Notes: generated from the letters alone by a model not told the origin. Positions 38,701-49,585 are shown, numbered from the stretch's first letter. The stretch: 64,000 nt of DNA from Holacanthus passer (GCA_025331565.1 JAFREQ010000039.1:4271001-4335000); one strand, 5' to 3'. Numbers and translations: made by a program.

Positions 38701-41700
38701 AAAATCTTCAATCAATAACTAATAACATTAATGATGGTTCTGCTCCATTTAGGTTTATCAATACATCCTGCCAGTGTCAAGTCAAAATGTTGAGAAATGT
38801 TCGTCCAAATATTTTACAGCAGTAGAATTGTGCTAGTACAAGCGAGGCAAGATGGTGTTGGCCTGGATACTCGAATGGATATTTTGGATGGGAAGTAATG
38901 TGGCATTTAATATCTACATAAAAATTCAAGGTTCTGCACTGATCTCCCTCTGGCCTCATCAAGTCACGTTTGGATAGCGGTGTAAATGATTAATCATGTC
39001 CTTTTCTTAAAAAGGTGTTTAACACTACTGGATATTCATTTAATTTAAAATACAACTGTTTCCATATATATATGGAAAAAACTGAGTAATGCATGCGCTC
39101 TTATTACAAATGCTGTATCCATACAGCCTCACATTTAGGCATTTCATTCCACTTGAGTGCCTGGAATTAAATTCTGTATATCACGTCCTGAAGGCAGACT
39201 TTTTCGTCTTTGAAATTAGCCGAATCTTCTGAAGTTAAACTGAGTTTGTGACAGGTGCATCGGAGGACACCACAACAAAAGAAAAACCTCCTGCACCCAG
39301 TCTTCGTTACTGCTAATATATTCATTTATTTATATTTCAGTCTGCTTGACTTTCATCAGGTATATAAATTTATAGAAACCAATACGTTATTAAACAAGGT
39401 TAAAGAGCAAATTCATTTTTAAATTTGCGTCATCGTCTGCTGGTTTGGGTTTTATGTGTAAAGGGTGTTAACAAACCAGTTGTGTCTGATTTGCTGTGTC
39501 AGATTCACAGACAAACACACCAAGCTCCACGGTCAGTTTGAAGATATATTGGACAACAAGAAACACAGCCTATTTTTTAACATCTATAGCGCAATTATTC
39601 ATTTTCCTCTGTCCTCCCTCCCTGCAGGAGTATGTGTTTCGGGTGGACCCTCTGACCAGCCTTGGCCTCAGCTCAGACAGCATTGTCTGCTACAGGATGG
39701 GCGAGGTGGTTCGCTCACACGCCTCTGAAGTGCCTGAGCTGCTGCCCTGCGGCTACCTGGTGGGCGACAACAACGTCATCAAGGTCAACCTCAAAGGTAT
39801 GGCAGCAAGGAAGGAAGTTTCTATTTCAGGATTACAGTTGATGTAGAAACCAGGTTGTGATTCTGAAGAAAGCGATTTGGAGTATTTGTATCCATCCTCC
39901 TTCCTCTTCCCAGGTGTGAAGGAGAACAGCATCGACAGCCTGGTGTTCGACACGTTGATTCCGAAGCCCATCATCCAGCGGTACCTCAACCTGTTGATGG
40001 AGCATCGGCGGATCATCCTCTCAGGACCCAGCGGCACCGGCAAATCCTTCCTGGCCGCCAAGCTGGCTGAGTACATCATTTCCCAGATGGGGCAGGAGGT
40101 GACGGAGCACAACGTGGCCAGCTTCAACGTGGACCAGAATTCCAGCAAGGTAGGAAGAGGAAAATTTTTGGTGCATTGTGGCGATTTTTCTTTGGTGTGT
40201 TCACTCTCATCAAGTTGGCCTTAGCTACCATACTTATACTTTAGTTTCATGACTTCTTGGATCTCCCTCAATGTTATGTTCTGCTGCTCAAGTGTGTACA
40301 AATTGGTCTTTCTGTCTCTTCTACTTTGGATGTCCCTATGATGACTGGATGCTGGTAAAAAACCTGCAGCTCTTAGTGCTTGGATTGTGACAGACTCTAC
40401 TGACTCTGACTCTACAAGCTGACATTTTCCTCTGATGTTTCTGATCATCCTACAGCATTAGGAAATATACTAGCATTTAAATAATGGACTCCAGAATGTC
40501 ACATGCATCACAAGTGAATGTTTTTTATGTTAAGAGCAGGGAGACAAGCCTGAGCACAAGTGAGCATACAGATTTGTAAGAAGTAAAAAATGTCAAAGGT
40601 TACTAATAAATGCTCATGTAGCTTTTCTACCATACTTATATATCACTTTGGAGCCTGTGATTTAAAGGTTAGTTTAACATAAATAAAAAGGTAGTTGGGA
40701 CTCCATGGGTTCATGTTGTGCCCTGTAAACTATTCTATATCAAACCTCCGCTTCAAGCCCTTTGCGTTCAGAACATTGCATCCAGTTGAAAACCTGCTAA
40801 TGCTTTCTGCCCCAGGATCTGCGTCAGTACCTGTCCAACCTGGCAGAGCAGTGTAACTCCGAGGAGACGGACACAGAGCTCCCCACTGTGGTCATCCTGG
40901 ACAACCTCCACCATATTGGCTCCCTCAGTGACATATTCAACGGCTTCCTCAACTGCAAGTACCACAAATGGTGAGTCTGAAATGCATTGTAGCAATACAT
41001 TTATTACATTATTTATTTTAGTTTAGTAGTAATATTTTTTTGTTTTGTTGTTTATTTTTGTCTGCTGTTTGTCTGTATGTTGCTGTATTGATAGTTGTAT
41101 TTCTATTTCTTATATTATGTCACTCTTCTGTTATTATGTACTGACACATGACTCTAAAATGAGATGGTACATCTCCAGGGGTTTATAATTCAATTTGAAC
41201 TAAATAATTAAAATCTTAACTAAAGTAACTGTACTGTCAAAATAACACATTTTTAATAATTATATATCTCAAATATCGCTCTGGCCAAACAGCAACATAA
41301 TGCTGCAGTTTTCAAGTCTGCATTTTTCTCAGTTATTTCATGAAGCTTGGTTGTGACTGTTAATCCTTATGTTGTCTTTGTCTCTATCCAGCCCTTATGT
41401 CATTGGGACCATGAACCAGGGAGTTTCCTCCTCTCCTAACCTTGAGCTACACCACAACTTCAGGTTTGTGACACGCACTTTAACCACAACCTTGTGTGTA
41501 CAAATGTTATTGCTTCCACAGAAGAACGATTTGTAGTTTTATTTGCTTTGCCTCATCTCACCTGTCAGATAATGTGTTTGATTTCCATTCTGTGTCAACA
41601 TGTAATTTCTCACAGATTGCAAACTACAGGCATTCTTCCACAGGGAGGGCTGTAATTACACCTCTTGGTTAATTAGCCTCGTTAAATGAAAATGAATAGA

Positions 41701-44700
41701 CGATAATGCATGTTTTGAGTCGGGACCATTTCTGCTTGGCATGTTTGACTAGCTGATAATTTGGCAAATATAAAGTCATTAGGGAAAGCTCATTGTGGGC
41801 CAGACATTAATTTAATATGAATCTATTATATTAAAGTGAAATAAGCCCAAAACTTGTTATTTTGATGGAAGCCTCAACATCTCCGATATGAGCTGCTTTG
41901 GTGATAAATCTGGTTTAATAGTGAGCTGATTTGTTTGCTCCTCTGCTTCCATTTCACCATTGATCATCTGTCCTGGCGTAGGTGGGTTCTGTGTACGAAC
42001 CACACCGAGCCGGTCAAAGGTTTCCTGGGCCGTTTCCTGCGGCGGAAGCTTATAGAGACGGAGATCGATAAGAACATGCGAAGCAATGACCTGATTAAGA
42101 TCATCGACTGGATCCCCAAGACCTGGCAGCACCTCAATGGCTTCCTGGAGGCACACAGCTCCTCCGATGTCACAATAGGTCAGTCTCACACACACAAGCG
42201 CACACAGTTTCTCTCTGTCTCTATGTCTTGTGTCTGTAGTGCGATACAGCCTGTAGTGTGCCTAAATTTAGCCACTGTCTTTCTACTGAACACTCTAATA
42301 TTCAGTCTTTGATTATTAGTGAATAAAACATTTAGTCATCAAAGTGTTTTACATGCTCTTGTGTCTCCACTCTTTTGCAACACGTGTGTCGATAATCTGC
42401 CCCATATTTCTGGTCCTCTATCTTCCATGCAACAAATACTCATCATCTGGACTTTTGTCCCTACAGGCCCCCGTCTCTTCCTGTCCTGTCCCATGGATGT
42501 AGAAGGCTCTCGGGTTTGGTTCACCGACCTGTGGAACTACTCCCTGGTGCCCTACTTGCTGGAGGCTGTCAGGGAAGGGCTTCAGGTATGTCCTGACAAA
42601 ATACATTGAATGAATTGAAGACTTTTTTTTTGTTGTGACTTTAATTGCACACCTTTGATTGTGCCACGTAGTAACGGCAGCTATTTTTCTATGTGTCACT
42701 GTAATTTAAAATAAATTATACATTATACACAGAAAACATAGTGATCCACTACATTTCAGGAGGAAGTATTGTGCTTTTTACTCCACTACATTATTTTGAC
42801 AGCAATGACATTTCAAAATAATTTAAGTATATATAGTTGCCACTAATTCTGCTTCCACTTTCACATAAGTCAGTCATTTTCCGCACCACTGTGACTGACA
42901 GAGCTGTGTAAATGATCCAAGATGATTACTGAAACTGAGAAGATAATGAAAATCACCACACTCTCTGATTTTTATTTCACTTCGTACAATTCTCAGGCAC
43001 ATCAGATGCACGTATATGGATGTATATAATATAATATACATCAAGCAGATGAGTCCCTGTGCGCATAACCTGCCACGTATTGCTGGTTATTGTGACTGCA
43101 ATTCCTTTACACATGCCTTTTCCTCCCCATCATTCACTCATCCATCACTCCTCTCCCTCTTCGACACGCCTGCAGCTCTACGGCAAAAGAGCAGCATGGG
43201 AGGATCCATCCAAGTGGGTGAACGACACGTATCCATGGAACGCCGCCTCACTGCAGCAGGACGGCCAATCACTGCTCCAGCTGAGGCCGGAGGACGTGGG
43301 GTACGACGGCTATAGCTCATCCAAGGAGGGAGCCTCGTCCAAGCAGGTGTCTCAGAGTGACACTGAGGGAGACCCACTGGTGAGGAGCACATACAGAGCA
43401 AAGTAATGCTAGTGTTATTCTGTAACATTCAGGTGCTTCTAGATTATGTATAGCATTTAAAACAGGTAGCAATATAGGAGAATGTGGAAGTTAATTAAAA
43501 TAGTCCCAGTGTAAGAAATCCAACAGTAGTAAAACATGTGCTATGGAGTGATCCAAACTAAATGATTTAATTCCAAAAAACAAATATATATGCACATACG
43601 TAATGCAGATTCATAAAGTTATTCAAAACAAGGACGCTTGTTTCCATAGAAACCTTAGAGGAGTGTTACCTTGGCTTTTTCCAAGTAAAAAATACAATAA
43701 ATAGATGAGCTAGTAATATAGGTAGGTGGTATTGGCTCCTGACACAAGCTCCGCACACGTACACACTCACACAGGAGGATGAAGTATTCAGGAACAGGAG
43801 AGAGAGAGAGAGAGAGAGAGAATTAATTTCCATTTGGTGGGTTATAGCAGCCCAAAAGGAATTAAAGAGTAGTCATCCAAAAACAACTGGCTTGATTTAG
43901 CAAGTGTGTGTGTGCGTGTGTGTGCGTGTGTGTGTGTGTGTGTGTGCTTGTGCGTGTGGCCAGGCGAGACCATTTTGAGTGCAGGTGTGCCGAGCCTCAT
44001 TTTAGGAACACTTGAAGCAATGCGCCAGATGCAGCAGCACTTCTGCATTATTTAGACCATTAGCTCCATTGCAGGGATGAGAAGTTCTGCAGTTTTATTG
44101 TGGTGATTTACCGCAAGCTTTTAAAAGTGCTTTTGACCACATGTAAAGTATAAAGACAAAGTCTTAGGTTTTATCATAGGCCGAAAAAAATGTTGACATC
44201 TGAGACCCAGTAGTTCCTTTACATTTGGAAGGCTGAGCATAAGTTATTCACCAGAAAAGAGAAATTACAGCAAAGAGTACAAACATAATTGTGCTATATT
44301 AAATAGTCCATTTTACATGACTGCCTAAATGCTATTAAAAATGGATGGCTACAGCTTAATGCTGATAAAAGGCCCTGATTTGCACCCCTGCAAGTCTTGT
44401 TGCTAAAGTGTAGGACAGCCTTGGTGCCTTCTCTGCATCCGTTAAATCCATACTCCGAAATTAAGGTGTCAATTTCAGCCAGCCGCTGTCGTTTGACCAG
44501 AACAGATTCCTTCCTGTTCTGCAATTTCGCAATTCTTGAGATTGCTTTGGAGCTTTGCATGATCAGACATCAGTTGTCATTTGACGTGCAGTTTGAAGGG
44601 GGTCATGACACCCGTTCATTGTAGAATAGCACAAAGTACCACTGCCTTTCTGTCTTTTGTCAATGGACAAAACCGACTGCAGGTCAGTTGATCCGTATGG

Positions 44701-45498
44701 TGTGAGCATAAAGGTTCTTTCCACGTAGAAAGGCTGAAACAGGCAGTGTGAGTTAACACAACGTACAAGATGTGTCTGCCCAGCTTCAGAGATCTCCTGT
44801 AGCCTCATGTCACCAGCTGGTCTCAGAGGTCTTCTGGTCAGGCTTTGTTGTTGTTCATTGCTCCAGGCTTAAAACTGAAAGAGATCTATGGCCACTGTTG
44901 ACACCTTGACACCAGATTCAGATTTTCAGATTTCCTTTATTTGTCATTTTTATGCTCTACATAAAAACGAAATAGTGTTTCACACATGCCACCAGTCAAT
45001 CAATTAATATACTTCAGTGCAATATATAAACATACAAATAAACCTAACAAGGTGGCATATAAATAAATTTTAACTACTTACTTCAATCCCCACAACCACA
45101 ACCATATGGAACTAGTGGAGGACATCAAATCTCTGTCCAATAAACAAGCTACTTTGTGAGTCATGTGACTTTTCCAAGCCCCAGATTCCTTGTAACTGTA
45201 TAGAGTGAACCTAAATAAACCAAATCCAACAGTGCAGCAAACCTCAAGTTCATTTGAACACAGTGTCATAGAAGAACAATTTAAAGTACTTGACAGAGTA
45301 ATAAAAAATAGTTAGAACGCACAGTCTCTGTTATTAAGACGTTTTGGGTTTTTTTGTTTGTGTGTGTTGCGTTTTCAGATGAACATGCTGCTACGGCTGC
45401 AGGAGGCGGCTAACTACTCGAGCACGCAGAGCTGCGACAGTGACAGCACCAGCCACCATGACGACCAGCTGGACTCCTCGCTGGAGTCGGCCCTATGA
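9186..45498 (+). CDS. nav3: Neuron navigator 3 (nav3), 3' part of gene, 27 coding exons
   Basis: Navigators are large neuronal proteins that bind microtubule plus ends and carry a C-terminal AAA ATPase-like module; they act in neurite growth and cell migration. The 27 exons placed here join in one frame and encode about 1,505 residues, so roughly the N-terminal 900 residues expected of a NAV3 (CH domain and following Ser/Pro region) are upstream of the window. Order: Ser-rich basic region, coiled coil 1, polybasic stretch, coiled coil 2, AAA module, C-tail ending in LDSSLESAL. The assignment to NAV3 over NAV1/NAV2 rests on remembered human sequence: GKTDDAKASEKGKAP, LARQ-SL-SPSSGTGS, WTPKKKQNG and the EAANYSSTQSCDS C-tail fit NAV3 best; NAV1 has a different AAA region and tail. 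Every intron is GT-AG and the phase matches at every junction. Exon coordinates are in the four block entries below. Confidence 0.93.
10536..10556 (+). repeat. (CAC)7 directly before a nav3 splice acceptor
   Basis: Seven CAC units are followed by CCTCCAG and then the exon at 10564, so the repeat occupies the place of the pyrimidine tract. Confidence 0.85.
15553..30105 (+). CDS. nav3: nav3 exons 5-13: Ser-rich region, coiled coil 1, poly-Lys
   Basis: Exons are 15553-15594 (42 nt), 17864-18021, 18952-19146, 19691-19743 (53 nt), 20822-20845 (24 nt), 22646-22723, 27855-27938, 29001-29112 and 29981-30105. They encode LDRNTLPKKGLRYPPSSRQ, EEGKEWLRSHSTGGLQDTG, SATSLEERPRAISRSGSFRD and VHGSSLSLVSSTSSLYSA. 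A coiled coil follows, running from IRKLRRELDASQEK through LVAAFEKSLSNMTCRLQSL to ESELAELRETIETLK. The block ends with DLRIRRQHSSESMSSINSA and a KKKKKSW basic run. All joins keep frame. The chain of very small exons is typical of navigator genes and suits alternative splicing. Confidence 0.92.
15930..16210 (+). repeat. Degenerate minisatellite inside the hAT element
   Basis: Repeated variants of a unit of roughly 30-45 bp around GCTAAAAGTAATGGATAAAT; the GGATAAA core recurs near 15950, 15998, 16031, 16075, 16165 and 16198. Copies are unequal in length and diverged. Confidence 0.6.
16216..16285 (+). repeat. Fish SINE-type 3' tail
   Basis: GTAAGTTGCTTTGGACAAAA then GTGACTGCCAAATGAATGTA is the widespread teleost tail (TAAGTCGCTTTGGATAAAAGCGTCTGCCAAATGA...). 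It ends in TAATGT repeats and lies within the hAT element. Confidence 0.6.
20822..20845 (+). CDS. nav3: nav3 24-nt microexon
   Basis: An eight-codon exon reading TEEKAHSE in phase 0 on both sides, with acceptor TTCCTTACAG and donor GTAAGG. It matches the (T/A)EEKAHSEQI block of mammalian navigators just before coiled coil 1, so it is a real exon although too short for ORF finding. TGC-plus-pyrimidine sequence just upstream of the acceptor resembles the context of SRRM4-dependent neural microexons; this last point is inference. Confidence 0.88.
23545..23900. repeat. Possible interspersed repeat in nav3 intron
   Basis: The segment from TTAAAGGACAACTCCACTGA to about 23900 has the look of a dispersed fish repeat (GTCTGTTTACAGG, GTACCACTGCATAC, TGTCTCCAGAGGGAGCTGTG). 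The call rests on familiarity only; no terminal repeats were found. Confidence 0.3.
26133..26369 (+). CDS. nav3: Candidate internal first exon of a short nav3 isoform
   Basis: Inside the 5.1-kb intron between the exons at 22646 and 27855 is an ATG with G at -3 opening 79 codons (MSSISLTVASGTTDDFSSPS...), ending DQHLLQGRQ at a CAG|GTGGGC donor. The open frame ends in phase 0, which fits the phase-0 exon at 27855 (AHLVAAFEK). The stretch is richer in G+C and CpG than the rest of the intron and follows a 200-bp pyrimidine-rich segment. A product starting here would keep only the end of coiled coil 1, coiled coil 2 and the AAA module. I do not recognise the peptide, and no transcript evidence is available. 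Confidence 0.4.
26524..26712 (+). repeat. Two TG microsatellites
   Basis: TG-rich runs at about 26524-26552 and 26676-26712, each with a few interruptions, in the nav3 intron following the candidate internal exon. Confidence 0.75.
30943..30984. repeat. Perfect 14-bp inverted repeat (hairpin)
   Basis: AACTTCAAAAGTGT at 30943-30956 and ACACTTTTGAAGTT at 30971-30984 are exact inverse complements with a 14-nt loop. It lies in the nav3 intron between 30105 and 33397. Confidence 0.7.
32872..32895 (+). CDS. nav3: Candidate nav3 24-nt cassette microexon
   Basis: Between the exon ending KKSW (30105) and the exon starting LRSSFKQ (33397), both phase 0, lies GTGGCTGATTCCATCCCAGCTCAG flanked by CTGCATCTTCAG and GTCAGTGG. 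It would insert VADSIPAQ in frame. Mammalian navigators have a small alternatively spliced insertion at the same junction (WVNELRSSF versus WLRSSF), which makes a cassette here plausible. The peptide itself is not one I recognise. Splice sites and frame are seen; use of the exon is inferred. Confidence 0.4.
33397..36830 (+). CDS. nav3: nav3 exons 14-17: basic linker and coiled coil 2
   Basis: Exons are 33397-33563, 33829-33915, 34833-34986 and 36644-36830. The first reads LRSSFKQAFSKKK then EEMTDSLPSSPKL. The 87-nt exon reads KSSPIWTPKKKQNGHMV and ends KHRSR. The third starts LCECTEAEAEIVLQLKNEL and continues through REKELKLTDIRLEALSSAH. The fourth starts NEIEALKAENDRLKSS and contains RQSLGLSLNNLNITD. 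The third and start of the fourth form a strongly predicted second coiled coil; the rest of the fourth is a Ser/Thr linker into the AAA module. Skipping the 87-nt exon also keeps frame. Confidence 0.9.
33829..33915 (+). CDS. nav3: nav3 87-nt in-frame exon (WTPKKKQNG)
   Basis: The exon is bounded by acceptor CTCTCCACCTGCTGTAG and donor GTAATA. It takes the two bases left by the exon ending at 33563 and leaves two for the exon at 34833, so inclusion and skipping both keep frame. The peptide, about KCVCDSKSSPIWTPKKKQNG followed by HMVYKHRSR, resembles the WPPKKRQNG...YKHRSR block that I recall directly before ICECTEAEAE in human NAV3. It was not visible as an ORF in this frame because it has no ATG. 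Confidence 0.8.
33916..38313 (+). other. nav3: nav3 introns around coiled coil 2 exons
   Basis: Introns are 33916-34832, 34987-36643 and 36831-38313, with the MITE at 35740-35926. The segment 37440-37660 contains TTAAT-rich, low-repeat sequence. No coding found. Confidence 0.65.
35740..35926. mobile_element. MITE with long terminal inverted repeats, TTAA ends
   Basis: The left end TTAAGGGAAGAGTTTGACAT followed by TTTGGGAAATATACTTAT is matched in inverted form by the right end (ATAAGCATATTTCCCAAAAT then GTCAAACTATTCCTTAA), about 35 bp with few mismatches. The element begins at the TTAA at 35740-35743 and ends at the TTAA at 35923-35926. The inside (GAGAGTTAGATAAGAAGATC...) is a sequence type that I recognise as repeated across teleost genomes. 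No coding. Superfamily not assigned. Confidence 0.75.
38314..45498 (+). CDS. nav3: nav3 exons 18-27: C-terminal AAA module and tail
   Basis: Exons are 38314-38411, 38513-38608, 39628-39796, 39914-40149, 40816-40970, 41392-41463, 41982-42178, 42467-42585, 43176-43379 and 45379-45498 (stop TGA at 45496-45498). Before the nucleotide-binding core lie GSIGVSGKTKWDVLDGVIRR and VPELLPCGYLVGDNN. Walker A is GPSGTGKS in the exon at 39914. The Walker B position is TVVILDNLHH in the exon at 40816, with Asn where most AAA proteins have Glu. Then come IGTMNQGVSSSPNLELHHNF, FLGRFLRRKLIETEIDKN, HSSSDVTIGPRLFLSCPMDV and the tail MNMLLRLQEAANYSSTQ. One intron (38412-38512) is only 101 bp. Confidence 0.95.
38609..45378 (+). 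other. nav3: nav3 introns of the AAA region
   Basis: Introns longer than 300 bp are 38609-39627, 40150-40815, 40971-41391, 41464-41981, 42586-43175 and 43380-45378. They contain a 20-bp palindrome at 39059-39078 and the GA/TG repeats near 43.8-43.96 kb. Nothing else is recognisable. Confidence 0.65.
43799..43958 (+). repeat. GA and TG microsatellites
   Basis: A (GA)n run at about 43799-43821 and a (TG)n run with CG interruptions at about 43904-43958, in the last intron of nav3. Confidence 0.8.
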
Positions 45499-46254
45499 GA
45501 CCAAGAGCTGCGCCGGGAGACTCCGAACCCCCGGAAGGCCCGGGAGCCTTTGAGCCTCCGTCGCTAGCAGACACCCCTATAGCGCACAGATGTATGATAT
45601 ATGAAAAGTTTTATTATCCAAAATGGTATACCCACCATTTGAAAGAAAACACATATTTTTACATAACAATGGTGCAATATTAAATCAAATTATTGTATGT
45701 TTTAAAGAGCAGTAGCCAACTTGGTCCTCAGTGGTCAAAATGATAAACAATCATACAAGTTGGATCCGTTATATTTTAAACCCATTAAATAGGAAGGTCC
45801 GCTAGTCTTTTTTTTTAATGGATGTATAACATTTTCGAATACAACTTTTCATATCTGTGTAGGCAGGACGTGTCTGATAAGGGACAGTAGTTCCTCTGAA
45901 GATGACCTTCAAGGAGTAAATCACACTTGTGCTCAGCCACGATGAGCCACAGATCACTCCGTTAGTATAACTTTGGGTGTCAATCCCACAAAGTGTCAGA
46001 AAAAAAAGAGAAAGCCAAGAGTTTGACATGACAAAACTGGACTTTTCTTTTCTTTTTTAAAAATCCCAGATATATATCTTCAGATGTTTACAATGGGTGG
46101 CAAGGTTCTATTGTTTATGTCTTTCCTTGTTTACAGAGGTGCTTCTCACACAGACACACACTCACGTACACTCATACAAATGCACTTAAACACAGGCAGC
46201 AGGAGGACACGGTCCTCTAATCAGAGGCTTTAATTGGTTCAAGCACCCATGTGA

Positions 46255-46315
46255 CCAACAATCCAGCCTGCCAAAGTGTCCTTGAGCAAGGCACTATTTT
46301 TACCACCCATCTCTC
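46255..46315 (+). repeat. SINE body fragment in nav3 3'UTR
   Basis: CCTGCCAAAGTGTCCTTGAG followed by CAAGGCAC is the conserved body motif of fish tRNA-type SINEs (AGTGTCCTTGAGCAAGGCAC). Head and tail are missing. Confidence 0.5.
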
Positions 46316-49300
46316 TACCCCATCTATTGAGCGAGGCAAGTCAGAGGAGAATAGTGTGTTTTCAGGTGATGTAACTCCCTCTGGTGGTCACAGTGGAGGC
46401 TCTCAGCTTTTCACAAACAGTGGCTGTAAACAGAAACCCACAAATCGGATTAATTTTGTGGTCAGTAACGTGTCGGGCTAAGAGACGCTTTTTTCATCTC
46501 ATTGTTTGCCATCCTATTTGAGTGTCTTTGCCTTTTCTCAATTCTGCACCTCTGTGATGACCCCAGATGTGGTTGAGACAGTTGCAAAGCCTCCACAAGC
46601 CCAACTTAGGATCACAAGTATTCCATTTTCATAACACACAGATACGGCTCACAACCCTCCTGCTCAGTCGTCGGTTGAGTCCGTGGTGCTGGTCTCCTGC
46701 CCTGAGCCTCCTCAGTGTCAGGCACTGCCAAGCCGCTCCCCGCTGCCCCGCATGCCAACAACAAGCACAACGAAAGCCCATTGTCTGTGTGTCATCCAGC
46801 CACATTGCTACTGTGAAGAAAAAAATGGACAAGTGCCAATGTTTCGCTTTGATTTACTGCCAAATGTGCACACACACACAAACACACACACGCATACACT
46901 CAAACATACACAGAGACTTTACACCACAATGCACAGCTCACCATGGTTGTAAACTTAGATTAAGTTGTTCTTGGCCTTCCACGCTCCACAGCCTGTTGTC
47001 ACTTCTTAGCTCAGAACGCACCAGGAGAACAGCAGGCAGCGCCCTCTGTGGATCATCACTGAACTGTATCAACTGACCGTTCACTAAACCCCTCAGATGA
47101 ATAGTGATTGTCTAATCATTAGCAACACCACGTCTGCCAAACTTTGGATTTCTCAGATGGCAAAGCAGTGTGCATCAGGATGTAGTTCGAGAGACACTGT
47201 CTTCTTTAGCCTCATCGATCGTTTTAAAATGAGTCAGCAGGAAATATTCAAAGACAGCTGAAGACAGCATTTTAAACCAATTCATGGAGCTAACATTAGC
47301 TTAATGTTAAGTGATTGATTCATCCAACTAAATTCTCAGCTCAGTGGCTCGTCCTTCACAAACGATGGTTCGCTTTTCACTAGTTAGTGAGCTGAACTGA
47401 ACATTCGGCTCCATCACTACTGTTGTGTAACTGATGCATCAGCTAGAAATGGAAAGTCTGCTTTTGTTGACCTCTGTCTGAAATCAAGTACCTATTGTTA
47501 AAAAATTACTAAGAGTTTTCAGTGGCAGATATGGTATTGTTGTCACTGTCAGCTGCATATGTGTGAGAATAGAAAGCTTGACAGGCGTAGCAACAGTTAC
47601 TAATGGTGCAGGGATTAGTTAACGGTCAAATCTTAATAGCTGAATTCCTGTGTCATTTGCATGAACCTGCATGGAGAACCAAGCAGGTGGGATTTGCTGC
47701 AACAGGGAAATTCAGAAAGTAACAGGAAGGAGGCAGTAGACTGACTTAAAAATTTCAAGGCCTTGACTCCGACACATATGAATTAGAGCTATGACGCTGT
47801 TTGATCAATCAACAAAATATCAGTAGTATTAAAATGAATGATGCAAGCCGACATTTGATAGTCTTGTTCAGCATCTGCACCCATGCAGGATCCATGAGGT
47901 ACCAAAAAGGAATCCAAAGTATTTTCAAATGCAAGTTAACCAGATCAGCCCAAGAGCTGAATAAGGGAACAATGATACTGGTGCTTTCTCACTGCCTTAA
48001 ATGTGCAAAAGTTTGGGAGGCATCCTCTGCTCCCATTGGCTATAGTGAGAAGAAGAGATGTCGATGTCAGATGATGATCTGCTTCCTGCTACGTCAAAGA
48101 AGCTGCTTGTAGTCGGACAAACCGCCTCTTTTGTTTTGTGTCCCTCTTCCTCCAAACCTTCCTTTCTTGTTTCTGACAGTTAAAGTATAAAAGAGTTGAT
48201 GCTGTATTTGAATTTAAAACTGACCAATATTGTAAAAACATTTAAAAATGGGGTGGGGTATTTTTTAGTTGTTGTTTTTTGGCCCAGTTGAGCTGGGCTC
48301 ACTTGAACTGACAGGAGCACAACCAAACTGTTTTGGGTTTTCTAGCCTGACGAGCATGTTTTGAAGCTTTTTAAAAGGGGATGCATTGAGAAGAGACCTT
48401 TATCGTTATGTATGCGTGTATTGGATGGAAGCCATTTTGAATTTTGATTGTCCTCTCTTTGTTTAACGAGTGGGTTGGTTTTGCACACTTTGAGGTGGGG
48501 GTGGGTTGTAAATACTTAAGTCTTGCACAGTGAATCAAAGATGCATTCTGCCCTGTTGATGTTACAATATGCTTAACCCGCTGAGTAAATTATTGTACTT
48601 TGAAAACAGAGAGAAAAAAAAAGAAATGCAAAAACTCAACACGCTGTCAGAAACAGGTGTGTGTCTTGTGGTGATTGGATGTTTTGCCTATGCAGGAGGC
48701 ATACGGTGTACAGTAAGAAACTGTTTTTTAACTCACTAAAATCACAGACTGAGAACAAAAAATAGGCACTTTTCCGGTATTCCCCCATCCTGCCATAATA
48801 TTCTCTGGATCCTCTCCGTCTTTAGGAATGCCTGTTGCTCCTTAGAAGCACTTCCTCTCTGGACATTTTAACCCAAGCTTACCGCCACGTTAGGCTTGCC
48901 AGCTGTCCGAGGCACCGAAGCTGACCTGACACCGTACTGTATACATTCACCAACAACCTACAGGTGCTACTGGTCAGTCAAAGCCCATCAGAGACCAAGA
49001 AGTCAAGTTGTCACAACCTCAGGACAATCCTATCCCCTACAATCCTACCTGTGTTCAGCTTCATAGGTGTCTCTGCAGCCAAGCCTCTGATGGTTCGCAC
49101 ATATATCTGGCCTGCTCGGCCAGCCTTATGTCTGCAAGGGTGTGCAGTTGCATAATAAGGGGGTAGTTCAACCGGGGAAAGAGTTTGCTCCTCACCTGTG
49201 GTTACACCCGTGTATCAAACCTGAGCTTAAATCTCCAACACGTCACCCTCTCAGCTACTCTACACTCCTGTTGTAGGCCATTAGTTCCTGAGCTAGCAGA

Positions 49301-49558
49301 ACTTGGACAACGTTAACAGTGTACACCATAGTCTTGATGATCAACTGGTATTTTTTCCCCACTTAACACTTTGCAGTTACATCTCAGTTGAAAACCATAG
49401 CATTTACTCTGGTTTGAGAGAAAGTTTTCTTCTTTTTGGGTGAAACATTTGTCCTTAAATGTTTTATATTTTGTACATTTGTATGTAACATATCATGTAA
49501 ATAGACAGAGACAGTGATTTAACTCATCTGGAGGATTTTGTAGTCTTTGTAAAGCCCT

Positions 49559-49564
49559 AATAAA
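49559..49564 (+). terminator. nav3: nav3 poly(A) signal AATAAA
   Basis: AATAAA in the context GCCCTAATAAATGG, with GT-rich sequence 40-75 bp downstream. The next gene begins about 600 bp further on. Confidence 0.7.
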
Positions 49565-49585
49565 TGGTATTTGGTGTCACACGAG

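Larger units (their letters stand above)
45499..49585 (+). other. nav3: nav3 3' untranslated region
   Basis: About 4.1 kb of AT-rich sequence with no credible coding follows the TGA stop at 45496-45498. A canonical AATAAA at 49559-49564, followed by GT-rich sequence (TGTGTGTGGTGTG near 49615), is the likely poly(A) signal. It contains two copies of the Pumilio site TGTAAATA (48507-48514 and 49496-49503), a CA repeat near 46868-46900 and a SINE body fragment near 46255-46315. The 169-codon ORF at 46567-47076 has no protein character and is taken as chance. Confidence 0.75.

Noticed and set aside
46567..47076. 169-codon ORF in the nav3 3'UTR
   Set aside because: It includes a CA repeat read as His/Thr, has no domain, and lies between the nav3 stop and its poly(A) signal.
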